NCBI GenBank assembly: GCA_001724265.1
Contig: MEDY01000101.1
Location: forward strand, 1 to 64,000
Length of the DNA: 64,000 bases
Direction: 5' to 3'
Origin: Rhizaria sp. SCN 62-66
Taxonomy: Eukaryota > Rhizaria, unplaced
Part shown: in pieces, positions 24,908 through 36,100 of the stretch
Layout: each line of letters starts with the position of its first letter
Position numbering within the stretch: position 1 is the stretch's first letter
The notes under the pieces: model-generated
Database searches by the model: none
What the model was told of the DNA's origin: nothing
The model's input: the letters and a program-made list of their open reading frames with translations, nothing else
Position numbers and translations under genes: made by a program

Positions 24908-27900
24908 TCACAGCTTAAAACGCTGCGCGGCCTGCTTGGTACGAGTACGGCGCATCGCGGCCTCGGTGCTGCCGCCGCGGCCGCCCGTGGCGCCAAAGAC
25001 GGCCTTCTGCGCGCCGTAGAAGCCCAGCGAGCCGGGCTCGGCCTCCATCACACGCTCGCGCTCCAGCAGGTCGAACTGTTCGCCCACGTCAAGCCCGTCC
25101 AGCGCTGACGCCGACGCCGACGATGAGTGGGCCGGGAAGCCGTGCGCGGTGAGCGACAGCGTGTCGTCGAACGAGGACGCCAGACCGTCGAGCGCGTCAG
25201 TGGCGCCAAACGCGCCGCCCCCGTTGGCGTTGGCGGCCTGATACGCAGTCATGAAGGCGCGCGCGAGCGCAACCTTGGCGTTGTTGGCGGCCGTGCGCGC
25301 AGACATGGCGAGCGCTGCGGAGCGCTGGCGCTCGGTGTCGGCGGCGGCGTACTGCTGCTTGAGCTCCTTGGCCTCGCGGATGAGTGCGTACTCCTCCTCG
25401 TCGATCACCACGACGCCGAGCCCGTCGTCGCCCCACCCCGCCGCGGCGGCCACGGCCCCGTCGGGCGCGGCGCCGCGCGCGGCGCGCTTGGCCACGATGC
25501 GGCGGTTGACGCCGTCGACGAGCGCCTTAACGGCGTTCATGCGCTGCGCGGCGGCTGCGGCGGCGTCCTTGTGCGCGTCGTAGTCGCGGCGCCGTGCCAG
25601 GAAGGCCGCGTTGAGCGCCGCACCGGGGCCCTGGCGGAACTCGAGGAACGCCTCGTCCTCGGACTGCGTCGATAGCGCTGCCGCATTGCCGCTGCTGTTG
25701 TTCGCGGTGGCGTTAAAGGCGGCACCAGAGGGGGGCTGTGCGGTGACATTCGCGCTGCCGTTACCGCCATAAGCAGCAGCAGAGGCAGGGCCGCCGACAG
25801 TGGTGGTGGCGAAGCCGCGCTTGCTGTCTGCGCCGCCCAGCGTCGCCGCACCCGCGCTCGCGAGCCCGCCCCTGCTCTGCACGCCCAAACCGCCCGCATT
25901 ACCGCTGGCGCTGCTGTTGCCGGCGTTGACGAGCGTGTAGCCGATGCGCGGCGTGTTTTGCTGGAGCGCGCGCACGTCCGACGGGTTGGTAGGCTTGGCG
26001 TTGCTGCTCGCGATGCCCATGTGGAAGCCGCTGTCGCCGCTCGTCAGGTGGCCCACGTTGACGGTGCGCTGCGCCAGCGCCACGCGCGCGGCCTCGGCGT
26101 CCGCGGCGGCCTGCGCGGCGGCGGCGGCCTCGGCCTGGGCAGCCGCGGCAGAGGCCGACGCCGCGCTGCCGCGGCCGCCCGCGCCGCCGCCGCCGCCGCG
26201 CACGGCGCGGGTCGTGGAGCTGGGCGTGCCACCGGCGCCGCCAGCAGAGCCGCGGTTAGCGCTCGCAGCCGCAGTCCCAACCGCAGCGGCGCCGCCAGCA
26301 GCAGGGGCGGCGGCGGTCGGGGCCGCGGGGACGGGGGAGCCGAGAGGGGCAGGAGCAGCGGTCGCAGCGTTGGCAGAGTCACTGCCACCGAGGGAGGCTG
26401 TGGTGGACAGCGAGAGCGTGCCACCAAAGCCGTTCCCGGAACCGCCGTTGCTGTTGCTGTTGCTGCTGATGGCACCCGGCACGGCGCCGCCGGCGGAGAG
26501 CGAGGCGACGGAGCGGTTGGCGCTTTCGAGCTGCGCCGTAAGCGCGTGCACCATGCTGCGGAACTGCAGCGTGACTTCGTGCGCATGCCGCAGCGTCGTG
26601 ATGTCGATCTGCGGGATGTTGCCGTGAACGAACGCGCGCACCGTCGCCGCCACCTCGGCCTGCTCCTCAGGTGTGTAATTATCGTAGTTGACACTCGAGC
26701 CGCGGTTCGCCAGCGTGTCGTGCATCGCCAGCTCGCGCTCGAGCGCGCGCACACGCTTCTGCAGCTTCGCCAGCAACAGGCCCTCATCCGCAGCCTCGAC
26801 GCGCGACGCGTAGGTCACCACGCGCATCATCCTGAACAAAACAAAAATCAAGAGGGTATATTCCACAAATATCAAACGTGAGTTCATTTGATGATGAATA
26901 CAAAAAATCAGAGTGAAAGACCAACACTACTTCTCGTTTATGTGGTTGCATTTGTGTTATCTGTCGTGCGTACCTGGCGGCGAAGCGGAGTGTGGAGACG
27001 GTCTCGTCGAGGTGCACGGCCTCGCAGCGCACGTTGGCGATGAGGCGCGTCTTGCAATTGCCGCCCAGCGAGTCACGCAGCACGTTAGTGAGCTTGTTCT
27101 GGCGGAACGGCACGTGGTCGCGCGCGCGGTCCGCCAGCGCGACGACGACCTGCTCCAGGAACGAGAGCGACTTGTTGATGTAGCGCGCCTCGGTCAGTGT
27201 GGCACCTGTGGAGTTGGTCTTACCGACGCGCTCGGAGCCGGCGAGATCCACCAAGTTGAGCTTGCTGAGCGTGCGCTTCTCAGAGCTCTCGACGCGCGAG
27301 CACGATTCGATGGCGACAGTGAAGATGCAGTGCGAGCGCGACGACGCGGCGTTCATGTCGTGCCGCGACACGGCGCGGTTGCTCTCACCACGGAACAGGC
27401 ACTGCAGCGCCTCCTCCTCCGTCGTCACGATTGTGGTGGTCAGTCCCTTAACGACAACGGCGCCGTGCTCGTTGTCGCGCACGGCCAGGTCCGACAGCTG
27501 GCGGCACTGCGGGTCCAGCAGGTCGAAGTACGTCTCGTTGTAGATCTCCAGGTAGCTCACCGTGACCTGGTAGGCGGTGTCGGGCCGGTTGGCGATGTGG
27601 CGGAACACGTCCTCCAGCGCGCGCGGGATAATGCCGCGCTGCGCGTAGGCCGCCGTGTTGCCCAACATCGTGTACGTCTTGCCGGCGCCCGTCTGCCCGT
27701 AGGCCATGATGGTGCCGGAGTAGCCGTCGACTGCGCTGGCGACGATGTCGGCCGCACAGTCGTCGTACACGGCGTCCTGCGACGCGTTGTGCAGCACGTT
27801 GTCGTAGTCAAACGCCCAGTCCTCCTGCTGGTTGTTGATGTGCAGGCCCTGGGCTTTGGGAATGTGCACGTCGATGTGGCGCCGGTCCGCGCCCAGGCGC

Positions 27901-27989
27901 AGGTTGCCCTCGGCGAAACGGCCCGTGGGGCGCGTGCGGATGCACACCTTGACGTTCTCCTTGTAGACCGGAGACGGGCGCTGGGCCAT
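24908..27989 (-). CDS. KIF9: Kinesin-9 family motor (KIF9-like)
   Basis: Exons 27989-26974 and 26831-24908 join across a 142-base intron (GTACGC...CAG). AG plus G makes Arg339, giving TLRFAAR/MMRVV, and the product is 979 residues. The motor domain spans residues about 10-340 with P-loop GQTGAGKT (98-105), switch I NAASSRSH (213-220) and switch II DLAGSE (248-253). The neck and first coil contain ERELAMHDTLANR, a kinesin-9 hallmark. The tail carries EAFLEFRQGPG and VIDEEEYALIREAKELKQQY, which match the KIF9 tail. Kinesin-9 motors act on axonemal microtubules in cilia and flagella, so the cell is probably flagellated. A Gly/Ala/Ser-rich insertion of about 200 residues separates neck and tail. 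The start at 27989 (MAQRPSPV) sits just before the motor core. The frame is open 49 codons further upstream, but those codons look like leader sequence. Confidence 0.93.
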
Positions 27990-28409
27990 GGCAACGGGCA
28001 GAAAAACGCGGTGGACGCAAGAGAGTGCGGGTTGGGGTCGGGGTTGGGGTTGGGGACAGCGCTGAAGCTGAGAGTTTGGAGAGGTGGAGGTCTGTGTGTT
28101 TGGGCCGAATGGGACGGAGTGATGGAAGACACACAAGAGTTATCAGCAAGTGTAATAACAATATACAATAAATCGATTAACAAAAGATCGTCAAATGAGG
28201 CCAACATACGTTTTGACGAAGAAAATAACTCGTATTTGATAATCACGTGCAGCACGATGTCCGTTTCGTTTCTCTCCTGTTGTGATCGAGGCTGGTCCGG
28301 CGCTGGGTCGGTTCGCGAAAAATGATGCGGAGGCCCTTACTTTTTTTGGGCTGAGAGGACTGGGAGACGAAGTTGTGTGCTGTTGATTTGGATTGTGAAC
28401 CGAAACAAC
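27990..28409. promoter_or_regulatory. Bidirectional promoter region, KIF9 / SDHD
   Basis: 420 bases separate two divergent start codons and must contain both promoters. The region includes a G-run cluster at 28029-28055 close to the KIF9 ATG and AT-rich sequence in the middle. Confidence 0.45.
28029..28055 (+). repeat. Five G-runs spaced by two bases (TTGGGG-like)
   Basis: Five runs of three to four G are each separated by TT or TC, starting 40 bases upstream of the KIF9 ATG. The pattern fits a G-quadruplex-forming sequence and resembles TTGGGG telomere-type repeats. On the KIF9 sense strand it reads as C-runs. Confidence 0.8.
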
Positions 28410-29428
28410 ATGCTCCGTGCTACTGTCTCCCTTTCTCGTGCGGCGAAGCCTCTGGCTCGCGTTGCCACCAAGGCCGCTCCCCTCATCCGCATGCCCGTCC
28501 GCGCGATGTCGACCGAGAGCAAGCCTGTCTGCAGCGTCGGCAAGAACATCAGCAAGCGTACGTCCTTCCTCCACCCCTGCGCACCACAGCCGTGGCCGTA
28601 AGGCTTTGTAATAATTGCCATGATAGATTACTACTTTTTATTCGCTCCTATTGTGCACAGATCCTATACTGCACTGACGACAGACCAAGATACCGCTTGT
28701 TTGTGAACATTCGTTCGCGCTTGCATGCTCGTTCGCCGGTCTGGCGGGACAGCTGATCACTGCTGCTAGCCTTTCCCGCGCTTCCATTACTTCTGCGTTT
28801 CATTTGACATAACTGCCTGGGCTTACATATACCCACTGGTTTCATTGCCCATCCATACGTTTTCGTTTCCAGTCAACGGCGACCAGCTTTTCCTCTACTC
28901 GTCGGTGGCCCTCGGTATCTGCCTGCCCCTCTCGGTCCTCACCGCGCCCACCTTCCTCTCGGTGCCCTTCGACACCGTCGTGGCTGTCGCTCTGCCCTTT
29001 CACATGGCCACCGGTGTCGGCCACATCGTCGAGGACTACACCCCCGCTGCCTACAAGGTCTGGGCTATGCGCCTCGTCAAGCTCATTGCGATCCTCGTCG
29101 GTACGTCTTGCTCCACTCACTTCTTGACCTCGCCGCAGCTCTCTATCGTGCTGTGTTTAAACAAGCATTGATACGCGCATCTGCACGCTGTTGTTTTCTC
29201 CATTATATTTCAGTTTCACAATGCGAAATCTTTGCTTGGACTAGCGGAAGCTTGACTACCGACCAACTAACCATCGTCTGCCCCTTCGTCTGTCCCGATT
29301 CGTTTTCTTCTGGTTCCCCGCTCTCAGCGTACGGCTTGATCAAGATCTCCTTCTGCGGCAAGGGTATCGGCTACTCCATCAAGTCTCTCTGGCTCGATGC
29401 CCCCAAGAAGAGGACCCCCGTCGCGTAA
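28410..29428 (+). CDS. SDHD: Succinate dehydrogenase membrane anchor subunit (CybS)
   Basis: Three exons, 28410-28557, 28873-29100 and 29328-29428, are joined at phases 1 and 1 across introns of 315 and 227 bases (both GTACGT...CAG). The product is 158 residues, the normal SDHD size. Residues 1-33 are Arg/Ala-rich without acidic residues, a typical mitochondrial presequence. Three hydrophobic segments follow (about 53-75, 80-97, 113-135). His93 lies 11 residues before Asp104-Tyr105, the same spacing as the haem-ligand His and the Asp-Tyr quinone-site pair in E. coli SdhD. The C-terminal GKGIGYSIKSLW matches the end of animal SDHD. Complex II oxidises succinate and reduces ubiquinone in the inner mitochondrial membrane; this subunit anchors it and helps bind haem and quinone. 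SDHC was considered, but the Asp-Tyr and the C-terminus favour SDHD. Confidence 0.88.
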
Positions 29429-30299
29429 GCACCCAGGTGGATACTCTCTTGCTCTTCAACCCCCCGTCTTCCCCTCCGTCCCCAACGCAAGCTTCATGAG
29501 CCCCTGACGCCGCCACCGCTGCGCGCTGACCGCCGCGGCGGCTCACGAGCCCGCTCCTCACCCGAATAAGCGGGGCAGGCCTCGTGAGACACCGCTGCGT
29601 GCTGTCCTCGCAGCAGACTAGCAGCGTCGGACTCCTGACCCACTTTAACACAGCGACACAACGAGCGATACAGCGACGCAACCGCATGCTTTTGCTGCCG
29701 CACTGCTGCTTCGGCGGACTGTCTGACTGTACGCCGACTCCGAACATCGCTCTCAGTCGCAGTCGCTCACACTCATCTCTCTCTCCGGCACCCACGGTCT
29801 CGTGGCCCTCGCACACTCCCATTTACACAAGTAATTTATGTCAGTGTGGCGCACGAGCGACGGAGGCGGTGTATTTTAACACGCCTGCTTGTACAACCTT
29901 AACGCGTACGAGCTGAGCGACCATGTCCGCGAGAGTAATGAGATACTGTGTGACGACAAGCTTCTATGACTGCGACAGTGCATGTTGTTAGTTGAAGTGA
30001 GGACACTTGCAAAACTATCATAAGTTTAAACAACCCCAAAAACACCACCTAGACAAATTTATAAATACCTCAAATATAATACATCAATTTATTTACTGAC
30101 ACGCAGTCTTCGCATTCGTTGCACCACCCTTGAGCAAAACAAACCACCGTTAAGGATTCAAATATATTTGGTCTTTATTTAGACGACTTTAACATTATCC
30201 GTTAAAATTAATCATTGTTCATACTTGTTATAACATATTATTCCCTTGTGTGGCTTATCGCTCCATTTCCAGCCCCGCAGCACAATCCCGCAGGGGCGC
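29429..30299. other. Convergent 3' spacer
   Basis: About 870 bases separate the 3' ends of SDHD (plus) and the rhomboid gene (minus). The first half is moderately GC-rich and the second half very AT-rich. An open frame on the minus strand at 29379-29822 overlaps SDHD exon 3 and has no protein-like features. Nothing else was recognised. Confidence 0.35.
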
Positions 30300-32321
30300 T
30301 CAGTGCATCGGCGGCGGCCCGGCGGGCGCGGCACTGCGGATGAAGCCGATGGGGTTGGGCCGGTTCTTGAACCAGGCCTGGATAGGGAGTTCCTTGCCAA
30401 AGCGCTGCGCGGCGGTGACGCCGTTGATGCGCTTAAAGCGCCAGAGCGCGGCGACGTAGGCGGCGCCCATGAGGAAGCCGCCGACGTGACCGGCGTGGCC
30501 GACCTCGGAGTTGGGGTCCAGGAACATGGACGAGAGGTCGATAACCGCGTACATGGCAACGGCGAAGGGGATCGGCACGTAGGTCAGACGCATGAAGATG
30601 TGGTCGCGCGGGAACAGCACCGCGGCAGCAGCACTGCGATGTGTGAGGGCAAAGTGTACAAAGAAGAAGACGAAAAACGGTGATGTGAGTACTACGATGT
30701 AGTGCGACAGTATAAAAAGTACAAAACTATGTGTACACAACACAACACAATAATACACAATTATTCAGATAAAATCTTATGTTTCAGGCATTAGCGTACC
30801 TGATGGCCATGCAGGAGCCCGAGGCGCCGAGCAGCGGCATGTCAACCTTGCTCATGATCTTGGTCGCCTCCTCCTCGGTGATGTCGCTGTCATTGCCCAG
30901 CGCGAGTGTCTCCGCGAAGCCGAAGCCCTTCTCGGTGCGTCCGTTGATGACGTTGAGCAGGCAGTGCATGGCCGAGCAGCCCAGGGCGCCGGTGAGGTAG
31001 AGCCCAGTGAAGTAGCGCGGACCGAGGAAGTTGTACACTTTGGGCGCGAAGAGGAACAGCGAGGTGAAGTTGCCGAACAGGTGGTCAAAGCTCTGGTGCG
31101 AGATGGCAGAGGTAAAGATGGTCCACGGACGGTGCACGAATGAATCGACGTTGACGGTGAAGTTGTCGCCCATCCAGTCCATCTTCTTCGCCACGTGGTT
31201 GATCTCGGCCTAAACAATGAGTAAAACAAACATATGTTCAGAGTGGAATGTAAGTTTACGTATTCAATGCAATTCTACGTTATACACAAATCCGATATCA
31301 AAACATCAACTCGTTTTGTGTTGACCAATACAACAATTGTAAATTCTTCGCAAAAAAATATCTGACAAAGACAGCGTTGGTGTGATCGTACCTGGCTCAT
31401 GCCCTGCGCGAGCCGGAGCAGGTTGCGCCCGGCCTTCTCCTGCGGGTCGGTGAGCTTGGCGTACTCCTCCTCGGTGAGCGGCGCGCGCTCGATGGCGGTC
31501 ATCATGGCCATCTTCCAGGCCCAGAAAACGCCCAGGCAGATGGCGAATAAGGAGAGGTACATGAGCAGCGGCGACTTGCCCGGGTGCGCGGGGTCAATGG
31601 GGATCACCCATGTGCTGTTGTGCAGGTAGAACCAGTTGAATGGCGCCCTGTTGGCATACACGGGGTTGTCCGACTCGACCACGCGCGACATCGCGGAGGG
31701 GTGAGGCTTGACTTCCGCGCTGTGCTCGCGGTCGATGTCGGCGCGGGAGCGGAACAAAAAACGCCGCGGAGGGGTGCGGCCCAACTTGGCGACCGCGGAG
31801 AGCGAGAACGGGCGCGAGAAGGCCCACGCCACGGCGGGGGCGCTGACCGCGTTGGAGCCGACAGACGCCCTCACACTCGCAACAGACATGGATGCCTCCG
31901 CCGGGAGCAGGGATACGCGCGAGCGCAGCAGCGGGGAGGAGAGGGACGTCGCGGTCGCAGCCGCGGAGGCGGGACTGGCGCCGGCGCGAGCACTGGTGCT
32001 GGCGAAGCGCGCATTGACGGCGCGGACGTTAGCAGCAGTGGTGGAGGGCGTAGCTGTAGTCAGCGGGCTCGCGAGCGACGCGAGCGCAGTGGCGAGCGCG
32101 GGGACCGCGGAAGTGCGGGCGCGGACAGGCAGCGGGACCACGGTGACGACAGTGTGCAGGGATGCGGCAGCGACGGAAGATACAGCTGTAACGGAGACCG
32201 AGGCGGTCGCGCGGGGACGGCGAGAGGCGAGGGGGGCGAGGGACGTCAGCAGCGCGCGCGGGGGCTGGGGCAGCGCGGTGCGGCGGAGCGCGGCCCGAAA
32301 AAGCAGGGACGACTTCATCAT
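30300..32321 (-). CDS. PARL: Mitochondrial rhomboid serine protease, PARL type
   Basis: Three exons, 32321-31392, 31209-30800 and 30633-30300, join across introns of 182 bases (GTACGA...TAG, phase 0) and 166 bases (GTACGC...CAG, AG plus T makes Ser447). The product is 557 residues. The N-terminal 200 residues are Ala/Ser/Arg-rich, starting with a clear mitochondrial presequence (MMKSSLLFRAALRR). An additional transmembrane segment at 252-270 precedes the rhomboid core, the 1+6 topology of PARL. The core has the SHQSFDHLFGN motif (His348, His353, Asn357 for the oxyanion hole), the catalytic Ser440 in GASGS and the catalytic His496 in GHAGHVGG, so it should be active. PARL/Pcp1 proteases cleave inner-membrane substrates such as Mgm1 or PINK1 in other eukaryotes. 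Human PARL is 379 residues; the excess here is N-terminal. The start is a tandem ATG at 32321. Confidence 0.93.
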
Positions 32322-33176
32322 GGGGCAATGCAAGTTACACAACGTTGCGGTTGCTACGATGCGTTGTTAGGAAGCAGTGCGCGGCGTGAAGGGGCTCGGA
32401 CGAGCGGTGATTATAGATGGCTGATTGGCTCTGCGGGGAAAACAGTTGGTTTCAGTACAGGACTAGGGTTCCAAAAAAAGTCACTGCGAACAGTAAACCT
32501 AAACTCGACATAAAATAAAATGCACATATCCACATTCAGTTTTGTTGAGAGGGCCGTGTGAAGATGCAGGTGGAAGATGTGGGTCTCGTCATCACGAAGC
32601 GGCAGTAAAGAAAGTATTTCGAGCACGATTTTGAGGTGACAAATAAATGTCTTTTATGACTTAATTAGAAAAACGAATATAATATTACAGGATCTCACGG
32701 AAACACAGCTCAATATCGCAATTGACGTTCTGTGAACTGTTCGCAGGCCCTTAAACTCGTCGAGATTTTGGATGACTCGCTTCGACGATCACTGCCAATC
32801 GAATCTGCAGTCACGTGCAAGATGAACTATACAAATCAGTGCACTATACAGTCAGTTCATGTGAAGTTAGGATTTCGTTAACCAAGTTTCAATGACGTAT
32901 TTCATGTTATATCTGCAGTTCTATAATTACGTCCTCAATTTCAAGTCTATATTCACGATTACATGAATTTGCCATCTAGTAACACAAGAAGGACAAATCG
33001 TTAAAAGCTATGTATTCGCCATTACATCGTCAGCTGCGCTGGAAATAATGTCGACCAAAAAGCATAATAAATAGTTTAGTTATAAAATAAGGACATGCCA
33101 TCAAACTTACAAACCACCGTGGTTGACCTTGTACTCTTGACGCATGTTGCAAAGTCTCACTGCGAAGATGCTTGTC
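32322..33176. promoter_or_regulatory. Spacer between two minus-strand genes
   Basis: About 855 bases lie between the rhomboid start and the 3' end of the upstream 2,869-residue gene, both on the minus strand. It should contain the rhomboid promoter and the 3' end of the neighbour. It is AT-rich, with no convincing open frame or RNA gene. Confidence 0.35.
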
Positions 33177-36100
33177 TTAGTCGGCGTCGGAGCCAAAGCC
33201 AGACCCGATGCGCGGCTTCGAGTATCCCATCTTAAGTGCACGGGACTTCGCCTTGGTCGCACCAGCACCAACACTCGCCGTGGCCGTTGAAGCCTTCTTG
33301 CCGCTGCTCGCACTGGCAGAGGCAGCAGCCGGCTCGCTCTTGGCTGCGTCAATGCTGTTGCTGTTGCTGTTGCCTGTCGCGGCACTCGGAGAGGAAGCAT
33401 GTTTGAGCGTGTTCGGGGCCGGCATCGTGCCCCCGAGCATGTTAACACCGCCAAACCCGCCACCCACGTTGTTGCCCACGCCGTTGAGCCCGCCGAACGC
33501 GGCGCTGCCGCCAGCGGTGTTGTTATCATCCCAGAACGGCGACGCCGCGTCCGGTGCGAACGCGCGCCCGAGGCCGAGGCCGTGGCTGTGGCCGTGCGGC
33601 GCGGCGCCCGCGGTGGCCCAGGGGTCAACCTCCTGGAGGTAGTGGCGCACGCTGGCGCGCGGGACGGTGAGTACGGCTAACTCGCTGTCGAAGCGCGCGA
33701 AAAGCCCCATGATCTTGAGCAGCGCGGCCACCTCGGCGAAGGCGGCCTCGTCCACCGCCGGGCTCAGCATGTACGCGCCCAGCGGTAGCCCCGCGCCCGC
33801 CGCGCGCTCCGCGAGCTCAGCCAGCGCGGGCGAGAGGCCTGCGGAGACCGTGAGCAGCGACGCCTCCTCGGCACGCGCAGCATCGGCCGAGAGCGCGCGC
33901 GAGGGCACGCGGTCCAGCGCCAGCCCGTGCGTGCGGCGCCAGAGCACCAGCGGCGCGCCCGCGGAGTCCACCACGCGCACGCCAGCGCTCGCGCTCGCGC
34001 TAGAATCTGAGCCAGTCTGAGTGTGATTCTGAGTGTTGTGAACAGGAATCACGTTGGCGTCGCGGTTGTTAGCGGCGAGCGCGGCGAGCGCGCGCGCGGC
34101 GGGCGCGGCGGCAACGAGCACCGAGGTCTCGACCACGCTGGCGCTGCCCATCCCGCCCAGCACCAGCGCAGCCTGCTCCAGCGCGGTCAGCGGCGGCGCG
34201 GCGCGGGCCAGCACCGCGGCGTCGCCGTCGGCGCAGAGCCGCGCCCACGCCGCGGGGCCATGACCCAAGCGCACAGCGGCCGCCGCTGCGGTCATCACGC
34301 GCGCCAGCAGCGCGGCGTCGCGGCGCAGCGCCGCCAGCGCCGCGGCCAGCTCGGCCTCGTCTCTGCCCTCGCCCGCCGCCGCCGCAGCAGCACCGTGACT
34401 ACCGCTGTAGGCTGCGACGGGGCTGTTGACCGGCGCCGGGCGCACGGCGGCGGTAGCGCTAGCGTCGCCGCCGTTGACGCCGAGGCCGTTGCCGAGGGCG
34501 TTGCCGCGCGCGGCGTCGGGGTAGCCGTGGGCCGAGACGAGGCGCAGCTGCTGCGCGAGCGGGCCGCGGACGCCAGGGATGGAGCCGCCGGCGAGCGCGA
34601 GGCACAGCGTGACGCCCTCGGCGACTGCGGAGTGCGCCAGGCGGGCCAGCGCCACCAGCGAGGCGGCGCGGGAGCCGGCCTCGGCGCGCGCGGAGGCCAG
34701 CGCGGTTGCAGACGCAGCCGCCGTCGACTCAGGAACATGCGCGCCACCGGCGGAGTCATCAGGGTTCGCGTTGCTTGCGTTCGCAATAGACTTGGCGCCG
34801 CTGCTGTTGTCATCGGAGGCGGTGTCCCAGCGGCCGAGCGCGTAGGCCAGGCCGGTGACCGTGCGCAGCGCTTCCTTGGCCGCGCGCTCGGGCACGAACA
34901 CGGCCGCCGCCGCCGCCCTGCTATCAGCGCCGCGCTTCGCAGCACTGCTGGTGACGGTGTGACACAGCAGAGGCGCGCCGCCGCACGCGCGTGCGACGAG
35001 GGCGTCCTCAAGCGCGCTCTGCAGGGAGCGTCCAGCAGAAGCAGCAGAAATGACCGTCTCGGCATCAGTGTCGCCACTTGCAAGCGCGCTCGCAGTCGCC
35101 ACACTGTCGCTGGTGCTGATGCTAGCGCCGCTCGCGGTGGAGAGCAGCGAGCGTTCGACGGCGGCGCACGCCGCCAGGTCAAACCGCGCGAGAGCATCGC
35201 CGACCGCCGCAGCAGGGGCGGCGCCACCGCGCGAGGTCGCGACGGGCAGCGCGCGCGCAGCGTGGAACGCGGCGAAGGCGTCTCGCGCAGCAGCCTCAGC
35301 GGCGGCAGTGGCACTGCTGCGGTCGCTATCGGCGCTCGCGTCGACGGCGGTGAGCTTCGCAAGCGCGAGCGAGAGCGCGCGCGCGGCCTCCTCCGCGTCG
35401 GCCGCGGCCGCGGTGCGCGCGGCGGCGGCGACGGCGGCGGCGGCCTCACCCAGCGGGGCTGACACCGCGGCGGCCGCGGCGCGCAGCCCGGCGCGGGCGC
35501 TGGCCACGTCGGCCTGGGCCAGCGCAGCCAGCACGGCGTGCATGTCCACGCTCGCGGCAGCGCTGTAACCGCCGTCCGCAGCGCCGCTGCCGCCGCCGAG
35601 CGCGGGGAGCAGCCCGGCCTCGCGGGCGAGGGCCGCGAAGGTCTCCGCGCGCGTGGGCAGCGTGATGCACACGTCGGCGAACACGGGCACGCCCGAGACG
35701 TCGCGCGGGGGCAGCTCGGACCGCGCGCGCGCGGTGGCGGCAGCCGAGTCGGCGCGCGCGGAGGCGGCGGCGGCGGAGCGCAGGGCGGCGGCCGCGGCGG
35801 CGTCGGCGGCGGGGAGCCCGCCGGGCGGTGGCGGCGCGAGCGGCTCCAGCGGGCGCAGCAGCGAGGCCTGCATCGACGCCGAGCGCGGGAAAGACAGCGC
35901 GCCCGCGACGCCCGGGGAAAAGACGCCCGACTGCAGCAGCGAGGCACGAGAGCCGCCCGTAAGCTGCGCGGCAGCGTCGTCGGCGCCGCCAGTCGAGCTG
36001 TCACCGGTCGTGGCTGCGTCGGCGCATGCGGGCGCACTTGCACTTCCAGTCGCAGGGTCCGTGCTCGCGTCGGTGTTCGGCGTGGTGCGAGCGCTCGCGC

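Noticed and set aside
29379-29822. 147-residue minus-strand frame after SDHD
   Set aside because: It overlaps SDHD exon 3, has no domain, and lies in the 3' spacer.
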